Shown: positions 53,416-64,000 of the stretch, in pieces
Position numbering within the stretch: the stretch's first letter is position 1
Layout of the letters: each line of letters starts with the position of its first letter
Assembly: GCA_040954595.2 (NCBI GenBank)
Contig: CM082591.2
Coordinates: 2,418,001-2,482,000, forward strand
DNA length: 64,000 bases
DNA from: Balanoglossus misakiensis
Lineage: Eukaryota > Hemichordata
Reading direction: 5' to 3'
Made by a program: the position numbers and the translations under genes
The notes under the pieces: generated by a model
Told to the model about the DNA's origin: nothing
Database searches by the model: none
What the model saw: the letters and a program-made list of their open reading frames with translations, nothing else

Positions 53416-55953
53416 ATTAGGGTTCGAAAGAATTAATTGGACTTAAGTAGAGTTTGATTAAGCTTTGACGCCGAACAATACTTCTAATGAATACTATACA
53501 TTTGGGAAAACAGATCGCGGACAAACTTTATTAATTAGCTATTTTCCCTCAGCTTTTCGGGGATAATGACTACTAAAAAGGGATGACTCCGGGAAAAGAA
53601 TAAATCTCGTGTGTATATGTGTAATTATGATATGCATCATGCAACGGGCGACACTTCACTGTGATTGGCACTACGAATCCATCAGGCAACTAATTCGCAG
53701 GAAATGACCAACCAAACACCTTGTAAATTTCAACACACCGTCGTTCCGCTAATAGCACCCACCTATAAGCAAGTTTCCCTTCTCTCTGTAGTCTGCTCAA
53801 GTTAAAATCTCCACATTTTGAAATTCCGAAACGATTGTTGATTTGCATTCACCGCGGTCACTCATTGCCGTGACGAGATATGCTCCCATTTCAAAATCGT
53901 GCTGTTATCGCGCAAAATATCCCGCGCAGACGACAAAAAGTTTTCGGCGGGAAAGCGTTTTTCTGTCGATGAAAGAAAAGTTAATTAGCAGTGCTGCTGA
54001 TTCACTCGAACTTCTGGCGAATTAACTCGGCTGGTGTGCCCGGTATAATAATGCACAAGCCCAGCTGCGTTGTGGCCTGCGCCAGTCTCGTGTTTGCACT
54101 CAAGCAGAAAGACTCATAATTACTCACTCGGTGGACATGGTCTTACCGACCGTTCATTGGAAAGGAGGATCGATTCCCCTCATCCTAGCGGGCAGGGAAT
54201 TTGCTATAAACTCACTCAAGCGAACGCCATGAGATAAGCTCTCGCATGTTTTGAGTCAGTCAATCTTAGTAATACGGGTCCCAAATAATCGTTACTTTAC
54301 GTGGAATTATCTCCACGTATTATCTTCTGCGAGTTTACTCAATCAATTTTCTTTAGATCGGAGGCGATTCCCGCCAAAACGGAGACGCGGACGACATATC
54401 AGGCAAGTACTCGGACCGAGAAACGGACACACAGTATCAACTTCAGATTAAAGTGCAACAAATCCGTTCAAAGTGAAAACGTCGAGTTTGTTTAGTGGCA
54501 AAAACGAGACAACAGAAAGTGTTTGTGTAGAATTCAAAATATTACACGTAAGATGACAAACAGATAAAACAAACACAAAAATTGTGCATCAGGCAGAGAG
54601 ATATCACATAAAGTGTCTGGCCAGCTGCGGCAACGCTCCCATGAGAGATACTTCTTATCTATTTCATATTTTAGAGCAAGTTTATTTGACCCGTGCCTAT
54701 CCTTTATGGCACACGGCAAAACATAATGAGGTACCCGATAAAACCGAATAAAGACCGTTCAAATAGCAATGCTACGGGGCTTTAACTGTAATATGTCATT
54801 CTTAAAATGGAGACATTGTTTTAAGCTCACTTGCGCACGTGCGAGGAATTGTCACAACAGTCAGTGTACTAAAACACAAAATAGTAACATTTAAAATGCT
54901 TTATCTCTGTATATATGTAGATGGCTTGCTCCTGGTACATGCTTATCGCGTTAGTCTGTGGGACTATAAATATGAATTTTGTATGAGTAATTTCAGTTGC
55001 CGCCATTTTGTGTACTTTCTGTCGGCGCATATTTGTAGTTCAATTTTTCATGACAAAATTTATCGCGTTGCATGGGGAGATCGCATTATACCTACATGAC
55101 TAAAATGAAATGCCAAATGTATGTTTGTACGTGTATCATGATACAAGACTTTGAATAAATTGAACACACAATGATTTCTGATTCGGCTGCAGACAACACA
55201 CTCAACTTAGAAAAACTTTAGTGAGGTTGTCTTTCTTTGATGCTGTTGACATTGTTCGCACAGAACAGGCGTCCGCGTCTTCATTAATTAGGCACTTGAA
55301 GAGACAACAAAGGTTACAGCAAATCACCTATATGCCATTGGCGACTTTAATTAGACACAAATTGAATCGACAAACCACGTGATATATGCCGAATAAAAGA
55401 CAAGGTCGATACGCCTATTTCACGCCGCGTTTTCTGGCCTTGAATTAGAGCCCTGGTGGAAAGTAACAACCATGAACGTGTAATCATGTGTGGTCATCAA
55501 TCGGCACGTAGATTCATCGTTTTCACGATTTTTTTCCTGGAAAATATTTCGTCCATTTTAAACCACTGGCCTTCACTGTGACAGCAGTAATTCTGTCAAG
55601 ATGTTTGGAATTAAGTCACAATGTACATATTAAAGAATAGCGTGGCTTGTCATTCATGTCTTCAGCTTCTATTATTAATCAAAATCTTAACAAACTGTCT
55701 CTTTATTTGATTAATTTCATGGCATTGTACGTTAGGATCTACCAAAAGTTGAGTGGTCTGAATGTGTCTTTAGTTGACACGCTTTCAAAAGTTGTCTAAC
55801 TTTAAAACGTGATTACCTGAACCCTACACGATCTAGCAATACTCTTGCAACAGAAACTTTTGTCTTTATTTACAATATTATAAAGGCTATCGCAATAGCG
55901 TCTACATAAGATTATCTCAATAAATTTCTGAGTGATTTTAAAGAGATAACTGC

Positions 55954-56055
<102 letters not shown>

Positions 56056-56834
56056 AAACAACATCTAATTCCTGACTCGGAAGGTAAACACACTCCTGTC
56101 AGAAGTGCCTGACTTTCCGGTCTGCTGAGCCGGACGACAACTCTAACGGCTGAGATGCCGGGCACCGAGGGAGACAACCTACACCCGAATCCGTATACAC
56201 ACGATGCACTCACCGCCCGGGGGCCAAGCGAGCCATCGACCGGTCCACTGTGACATCAACCGACGCGGGAATGGAAGCAATCGACGAGCTGGCTTCATTT
56301 ATGGCCAGCTCTGTCACCGTGAAACTCCACCCGAGGGTTGTTTGACAAAGGAAATACGGTGGAAACGAGCAGGAGATATAAAATCTGAAGTGTAGACTTA
56401 TCAATCGCTTTCTAATTGAAGAGCAATAACGCGAACAGCAAAACACACACGAGTTTTTTTTCTATATGATAATTTCTATGACGATCTCGAATCACCATTT
56501 TATTTCAATCTGAAGTCAGACGCCAGGTGATGACTTCAAGTAAGAACATAGTCATTTTCGTGTCAGCGTTAAATGTTACACGGCACAGACACGCCACGAT
56601 TCACACTTCCCTGTATGTCAAACGCAGATCATGCATATTGGAATGTTTGCCACGGGGATGGAGGTGCAATTACAGTGGATTTTGAAAATGAAATCGTACA
56701 CAGCGTGTACATATCAATTGAATTGCTACTTTAATTGAGTTGCTTTTCAATTTAGTCTATTTACCATTGACCTTCTAATGATAATTGAATACTTTAAAAG
56801 TTGATACAAACTTCCTCTTTACATCTGCAACGAT

Positions 56835-56867
56835 TGTCTGTCTCTCTGTCTGTCTGTCTGCCTGTCC
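56835..56867. repeat. Short GTCT microsatellite
   Basis: Imperfect GTCT run. Confidence 0.8.
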
Positions 56868-57825
56868 ACACAGAAGTTTGTCTGTATTTTAAAATTTGTA
56901 TACGCTTTTCCTATCTTTGTCCTCGTGCCTTTCGGTTTTTCATCCGTACGCGGAAATACACGTGTGTGTTGGTTTAATATGAGAGCAGCCCCCCTGTAGC
57001 GAGGATCACAAAAACCTTCAGACAGATGTTTGGATATGCATCCTGAAGCCTATAGCAAAGTTTGGGAGTGATTACGATCTCGTGTCGTCGCTTGGCTGCG
57101 CGTTCTGTCACAACGACGAGTTTTCTGCGTTTTTATCCCAAGACACTTATCGCCAAGCTTTTGCAAACTCTCTCGGCTGAGGTAACTCTTTTGTATGGTC
57201 AATTTGGGTCCAAAGACGGCATGGGCGAAGCCGAAGAACCAAGTGTTTCTAAAATTGGTCCGTAACAAAACAACACTTATTATGCTGAACTCTAAGTTAT
57301 AGAACCCGCTAAGCAGAGTTCTAGGGGATATAAAATTAACACAAACTTCAGAGGGTTGATCGCTTCTTTGTTCAATTCTTCCTCGTCAAAAGGACCAAGC
57401 AATTACAGTTATTGGCCAAAGCTGACAATGTAACCGGTCGTAGGCGTTAGCTTTAAGAACGCACCCTAGAATCGTATTATACAACACACGCCAATCAGTC
57501 CCATAGAATGCAACAACGAGACGCAATTAAATGAAAACCATTTCACAAATTAAAAGTAACACTGGAACAATTTTCAGGTAATTATTAGCAAGCCAAACCC
57601 TCATCGCGTGCCACTTTTCCTTCTGTCTCGGGCAAGGGGTATAAAAGTTTAAAGCGCCCGGTTGATGTGCACTTGGGACCGATAACATATATGTGTTGAC
57701 TTAATTTTGCTCTCCAATAAGTCTGTCACTTGGGATAATACCAAACTGTGTTCAGATGCGAACAGTTAGACTATGAACAAGTGCACGGTTGATACATTGT
57801 GTCTGATATGTAGCTGTCTTTGTCA

Positions 57826-57950
57826 TGTCTGTCTGCCTGCCTGCCTGCCTGCCTGTCTATCTGTCTGTCTGTGTGTCTGTCTGTCTATCTGTCAGACACA
57901 CGCCTGTCTGTCTGTCTGTCTCTCTCTCTCATCCTCTCTCATCCTCGAGC
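57826..57950. repeat. (GTCT/GCCT)n microsatellite
   Basis: Mixed GTCT and GCCT tetramers ending in a TC-rich tail. Confidence 0.92.
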
Positions 57951-58395
57951 ACTTGTAGCAACAAATCTAAGCAAACAACGGATCAAATGTCTCCGACAAA
58001 ACCCAGTGAAATCGTCTGTAGGCACGTCGATTAAATTAGAATGAATTGTTAAGAAGAACGCAGACGACAGCAGACATGAATGGGGAATTACGCTTAATTT
58101 TCAATTTGTCCGTTTCTGGTCTCGTTTTACGACGATATAAGTAAAACTAATTATATAATTGAATTAAGGCCTGCTCCAAGGGACGAGGCAGCCTCTTAAC
58201 GCGAGGCGGCTTCACATCGCAGTGGAAAGGCCCACGCCTCCGTGATTACTACTCAATTTTTCATTACGCTGATCAATTAAATGGTGTTGGAACATTTCCC
58301 CCAATTTTCGCTTATTGGTCTTCATTATGGTGGTGATGTATTCATTGGATGTTATCGTTTTGGTTTTGTGAGAGAAGGGCTTTCAAGCGGCATTG

Positions 58396-58468
58396 GCGAT
58401 GGTGGTGATGATGTTGATGTTGTCCATGATGACGCTGATGATGATAATGATGCGTGGTGGTAGTGGTG
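58396..58468. repeat. Imperfect GAT/GGT triplet stretch
   Basis: Interrupted GATGGTGATGAT-type triplets. Confidence 0.6.
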
Positions 58469-61400
58469 GTGTTATTTAGTCCACCAGTATTCGTCCCCCT
58501 TTTCCGGTGACAACATTTCCTGCAACATCAATCATCGGCTCATCCTCCAGGTCCAGTCCCGTTTCGAGATCGTACGTTGACAGGCAGGCAGATCGTGTTA
58601 TGATTCTTTAGAAATCCCTCGTCTCGTACCAACGCTTAATGTGTACTTTAGCCATCCCCGTAGCCATATCAACGGCAACAACTTCGTGTTAGCACCCTGG
58701 TTGGTTCAATCCCCGTGCCAAACGCCATTGAGTCCATCTGCTTGTCGCTTAGCAAAACTCACGCCCGAATTCGACGAAATATTTTTAATCAGGGGCAATA
58801 AAATTTAGGTGTTTTCGGCAAAGAAACGCGTTTTCATAATCCCAGTTGTTGTTTCGGTGACCCGAGCGACAGAAGTACAGTAACAAGTCAGGTTCCGTTA
58901 TTCCAAATACACAATCGCGTTCAATTCATTGAAAATGCAAAACGGTCTTGTAATATTATGAAGATATCATGAGTTGTTTAGACTCAATTTACTCCCTAAG
59001 AACGCTCTCCCAAGCGTCATGGCCGCTTTGTTGGCAAAACGAATACACCAGACTCAGTCCACGCACCAAACTTTGGGTTGTCCTGAAATGACCGTCGCTG
59101 CATCACCAGTCTTGGCGGCCGTTGAAGACGCCTATTTTTGAGACCTTCACCGCGTATATAACGACCTTCAACAGTAGACCAGGTCCCGTGAGTTGTTAGC
59201 ATATCCTACCGCCGTGACAGCGCGTATTCGTTGCGGGGAGTGCGCAGACGACAGCGGTTCGAGGCGATTTCCCGCGCCGCCGAAGCCCGCCATGACAGCC
59301 ACCGAGCTCTCGCTGTCTCGCGTGGATGCGAACTGTACAACTGTGTCGTCTGCTCGCGCTCCCTTATCGTTTATATAGTTTGGCTATCTTTTTACAGCTC
59401 ACTGACCGTGTTTGTCTCGTCCTGTTTTTGCGCCAATAAACCGAAAAACAAATCGGGGAAGACAGCTCTCCTCAGTTGGATAGCTATGGCTATATGAATT
59501 TATTTCTCCATCCATTGATCATGGCTAATTAAGTGGGAGAAACGATCCAATGCTCCGGTTAGCTGATCTGCACCGAGTGGAAGCAAGATCGACTGCAGTC
59601 ACCCATGTAGTCAGGGAAGAGAGAAAAAAAAACCCGGCTCACTGACTCAGACACATATTTGTGCCGATGCATCTGATATGCGAATTTGTGTGCCGAATCT
59701 GGCCACGGTGAACAGTTTTCACTGTGCATTTAATCAAGACAATTACATGGGCTAATTAACGCCGTTTTTGCGTGCGGCCGATTAGTCCAGGCTGGTTCAA
59801 TAACAACAGACACACACACAAGGCAAAAAACGCTTCAGGAAATGAGATAGTGACTGGCGAAATGCGCAGCGTATTACTGACACGACAGTGAGCTTCGAGC
59901 TCACCGTTTTGTGTCCGGACGATTTGCCAGCCAGCACGTGAACAGTAAACTCCTGCGATTCGATTCGCTTGTGCACACATCGTCTGCTTCAATGAAACCA
60001 ACGCGCGCAATTATCCCTCATCTTATTATTTTTTTCTGTACTTTGAAACACCTCAACCGGAAACCGTATACACAGTGAATTTCAACTTTTTGTTGATAAA
60101 CATTTGCGAGATTGAATTAAGCTTTCAGATACCCAAGTCAAGTGGATGCTATGTTCCCTAGACTAAGTCACACCATTTCTGCAAAAATTTAAGAAAAAAT
60201 CCATCGATAATAGATAACATGGGGAAATACGTCACACTTTTTCTTTGTAGAATGAATTCAAGACAGAGAACCAGAATTCAGCGAAACACGTGGAGTTAGA
60301 TTGACAGATGACGTCACTGATCTACTCCCATGTTCATTTCTCGATTTCCCGCCACGACGACAAACACAAATGTAAGAAATGATGCAGGTTGTTCCTCTTG
60401 TTGGATAATCCCACTTCATTAGATTCACGCGATTGTTTCCATGCCACCAACCCCCTATTCCTCCGCGCGCGTGCGTCTTTAATTATGTCAGAAACCTCAA
60501 CTACAAAAAACATGAAATCCCAAAGACGCGCGGATAATCTTCGTTCCCGGGAAGATCCAATTCAAGCGTCGCATGACCGTTGCACGGGCCGACGGTTTCA
60601 ATTTCACCGAATTTCTTGTCTCATTACGTGAAACGCGCCACATCCATACGGATTGGGTTAATTACAAGACGCGCAGCTCACAGTCAACTTGATTTCAATT
60701 TCGCCTGATTTGTGGTAAATGCAGATCGACTCAGACATCGCTCTGTGATGAGTTCACTCCGCGATTTCCTATCGCATCCTAGTGTCACGGGAAATAAGAA
60801 CTTCGGAAAGCATCAGGGGCGGGCCAATTGTTTTCAAGGGAGTGTTGTTTTCACGAAACAAAAGGCTGCATCAAGTTCGAAATCCTACAAAAATGGAACT
60901 TCAAACTTCTGACTGTGTTAATATATATATATTCATGAGCAAAAAAACTTCAGATACAAACCGAATTACGCCAAAAATTTAACACACTTTACAAATATAG
61001 TAAAGAATTGAAATGTTTGGAAGACCAGCATTTTCTGAAAATCTACCCGCGTACTACCTTAAGTCGCTAAGTTGTCGGTCACCCACGCCACCTTACTGCG
61101 CCTGCGTGGACCTGACACCAAACAGTATCATAACTCGACAGCAGAGTGCTTTTTCAGCAAAACCTCTTACTTATCAATAGCATGATTATCGCATTGATGA
61201 GTTCGAGTGCAAATACACCGAAAACGCGATACACCAAACCATGATCTTAATTCCTTTCATACCAGGTGCATTGCCATGGAAACATGGGGATTAAACTCTC
61301 TTCAATTTGATTAGGCTATAAATTTACGTTCCCCCTTAAAGCCAAGTTTCGAAGCGGATACACTAAAAATAATACTAGATTTTATCCCGGTAATAAATTT

Positions 61401-62400
61401 TAAAAATCTCAACATAAATGAAGAGAAAAAAAAACTTCTGCTGAGAAAGTTTTAGCATGAACTAACGGAATCACTAAGAAAACGCAATACCAGTAACTTT
61501 GACCAGGGCACTAGCGTTTATTATGAATTTCCGTTAAATTTGCTTATTGCGTCTCTTGCCTCTGGCGATTATTTGATTTTTAGGATAACCGTTGAGGATG
61601 ATAACAACTCAGGGATTCCTTAATCAAATGTTCCTAAGTGCGCTTCGATACACACATCCGTCCATTGCACCGAATTCGTTCCACCTTTCTGGTGAATTTT
61701 GATAAATATCGCATTTTCACTTTACATAGATAGAGCACGTCAGTCATTCGTGTAAGTTGGATTTTTTTTTCAATTTGAAAGCAGTGTCCATTTTCGTTTG
61801 CTTGTTGTGTTTGTGGCTATTTTTTTGTTTGCGTTTGCGCAGTGTGCTTGTTTTAATTGTCTGTTTTTGTTTTCTTTGCGACGGCAGAATCTTTAATACC
61901 CAACAACATTATGTTGTCTGGAAAGTTACGGAATAGTTTTAATATGTTTCAGTTTTGATTTTTTCCATAACTTTTAATTTTGCAACGTTTTTAAAGGTTT
62001 GTTACCCACACTCAGCAAATATATAATAACGCTTACCTTTGAAAAAAAAACTTCACTGGCACCAGTTCTGGAATGACCAATCTGTATTCAAAACCTCTTC
62101 CCGGAAAAGCCACGATTCTGGAAGTAATTACACGAGTGAAGTTGTCAAGTTATTTGGGATGCTCCCGGCTTGTAAATTCTGATTATAATGATAATCCCAA
62201 ACTCCAAGAAAATCAGATCAACACAAAACACACAAAGGTGAGATAATCTTCAGAACACAGCGGTGTATGGGTCAGTAAACAATGTTGATGATTCATGAAT
62301 CCGAGTTAAGAATGATTAAGAATCCAATTGGCTGTTCTACTTGGTCTATTGACATTGAAAATATAGATACGCTCATTATCTTGTGACACGTGTCGGATGG

Positions 62401-62441
62401 ACGCGCGCGCGTCTGGGCGCGGCACAAACACGCGCGCGCGT
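62401..62441. repeat. Two alternating CG blocks
   Basis: ACGCGCGCGCGT at 62401-62412 and ACGCGCGCGCGTT at 62429-62441, separated by 16 bp. The 10-bp palindrome GACACGTGTC lies just upstream at 62385-62394. Confidence 0.85.
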
Positions 62442-62526
62442 TACTGAAATGTGCAAGAATGGTTCTCATGCAGGAATGAAAGAAAAACATAAAGGCATTT
62501 ACAGTTATGATCATTCATTCGTTGAC

Positions 62527-62610
62527 AAACAACAACAGCAGCAGCAACAACATCAACATCAACTTGACAACAACAACAACATCACCATCATCATCAACCA
62601 CCACCACGAA
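62527..62610. repeat. CAA/CAG/CAT/CAC triplet stretch
   Basis: Mixed C-A-N triplets over about 80 bp, likely a decayed microsatellite. Confidence 0.75.
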
Positions 62611-64000
62611 GCATTTGATTACGTTGAATGTCAAAACCCATGAATAAGTTTGACTTTTCGATAAGAAAAAAGCGTCCAGAAACAATGTTAAAAGTTGGGA
62701 ATTGAGATACGCATTATTTTCAATGACGTCATCGTCAGGAACCTAATGCTCTGTTAATTATACGGTTACATTCTTTGCTATTTTAACGTTACTTTGATGA
62801 GTTTTCTATCGATCGTACCAGAGAATTCGTTTACGCTTGAGTAAAGCGTGATGTGGTATTGTTCGTGATCAGAGAACACCAATTCTGTCAGGCAGTGTGA
62901 CGTAATTCTCTGCGTAAAAATACACGTCATCGCTACTGTGTTACGCAGACAACATTTGTTGATAACAGAAGCAGAGTTATAACGATCGATTATTCATCGG
63001 TCATCAATTAGCAAATATGCATGTTCGGGATTAATTCAAGTCCGGACTTATTCTTTTAAATTTGCATGGTCTGCGCAGGCCCTGTAGGAACGCTAGGAAG
63101 CACACGAGAAGTTTGCGTTGCGTATTACAAATATTTGATAAAAAATATCCGATATATCTCTCTCAAGTACAATGTTGTTCCGATACGCCATCCAGCATGT
63201 GGTGTTTGTGGAGAACTCAAGAGGACCTTCCCTATTGGCGGGAAGCCGCTGATAGGAGTGTTAAATACGAAGCCATATCCACGCATGTGTATTATACGAT
63301 GGTGTCTTGTAGCTCCGAAATACATTATTATATCATAGGGTATAGTTTATGTTATCAAAATAACTTTTGATGAGAACAGAGAAAAACAGGTGAAAAATAG
63401 AAAATGAAGAATTTTCATGTTTTTTTTTTAATTTCTCTGAGAGAAATGTCCCACACCCACATAAATTATCGTCATATTCATTTTCGCCGTTCGTCAGAAA
63501 CCGCGTCCGTATCGCAAAAACTTCAGTGCTCATATCAATCATCCCTGAAACACAACAACAGCTAATGAAGTGTATATTAAATATGTCTTATCGCGCCAAA
63601 TTATTGCACTGGGAAATGTCTCCGGCTGTCGTAGCGCTCTGCTCGGCGATGAGCGGTCCAATGAGATCCCTTCGTTGTCTGTCAATTTTGAGTTACGTGG
63701 ATACCCCTACAGTTTGAGAGTACTGGTTCATTTGATTTTGATCCGAGCTGACAAGACACATTCCTACCCGTAACACTTTAATACCGCTACAGCGGACATA
63801 GTGGTAAGTTTATTGTCCATTTTTTTACGATTTTTATCTAAAATTAACCTCCAAGTCGTGCGGCTACCGGAATTGAATTTTCTGTCTCAATTTCTCTCGC
63901 AACGCTCTCAATATGCAAAACGCTTCGGGGGGTTGGGATGTGTTCAATACGAAAGGGTTGATAACGGTCGTACGAGTACATCGCGGACGAAAAAGTATGG

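Noticed and set aside
53843-54025. 60-codon open frame on the plus strand
   Set aside because: No homology, and it overlaps a stretch better explained by regulatory-type motifs (GGCGGGAAAG, TTAATTAGCAG).
57773-58044. Cysteine-rich open frames
   Set aside because: They are translations of the GTCT/GCCT microsatellite.
58675-58725. Possible tRNA T-arm (GGTTCAATCC)
   Set aside because: No matching acceptor, D-arm or anticodon stem could be drawn around it.

Overview
The window looks like nuclear DNA from an animal, most likely an invertebrate. It has GT-AG introns of about 100-230 bp, a death-effector-domain protein fused to an IRE1-type kinase, many ATAC, GTCT and ATC microsatellites, a 20-kb satellite array, and long gene-poor stretches. 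There are no operons or ribosome binding sites. Species and phylum cannot be fixed from the sequence alone.

Layout. (1) 1-9.89 kb: no gene I can support, with a few simple repeats. (2) 9.89-10.3 kb: a possible first coding exon on the minus strand (9891-9979) with a good splice donor, under a short GC-rich promoter-like stretch. (3) 11.27-31.66 kb: one head-to-tail satellite array of about 230 copies of an 87-bp unit. It has higher-order duplications (697, 1828 and 603 bp), a 100-N assembly gap at 23158-23257, diverged edge units, and an inverted copy that makes a 120-bp palindrome at its right edge. The unit is 29 codons long and open in one frame, which creates spurious reading frames of up to 658 codons. 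(4) 31.85-36.15 kb, minus strand: the one gene I can model with confidence. Eleven coding exons with matching phases give a protein of about 919 residues. Its order is an N-terminal death effector domain, a basic linker, a GT4/GT-B glycosyltransferase-like domain, then a complete Ser/Thr kinase domain of the IRE1/RNase L type with no KEN ribonuclease domain after it. (5) 36.2-64 kb: gene-poor sequence with microsatellites, short tandem duplications, AT-rich homeodomain-type motif clusters resembling enhancers, and recurring AAAATGGCGG and GGCGGGAA motifs.

The strongest biological candidate is the DED / glycosyltransferase-like / IRE1-like kinase fusion. Its layout suggests a cytosolic signalling protein: the DED would recruit partners, the GT-like domain would sense or bind a ligand, and the kinase would be the output. 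The domain assignments come from motifs read by eye. The signalling role is inference.
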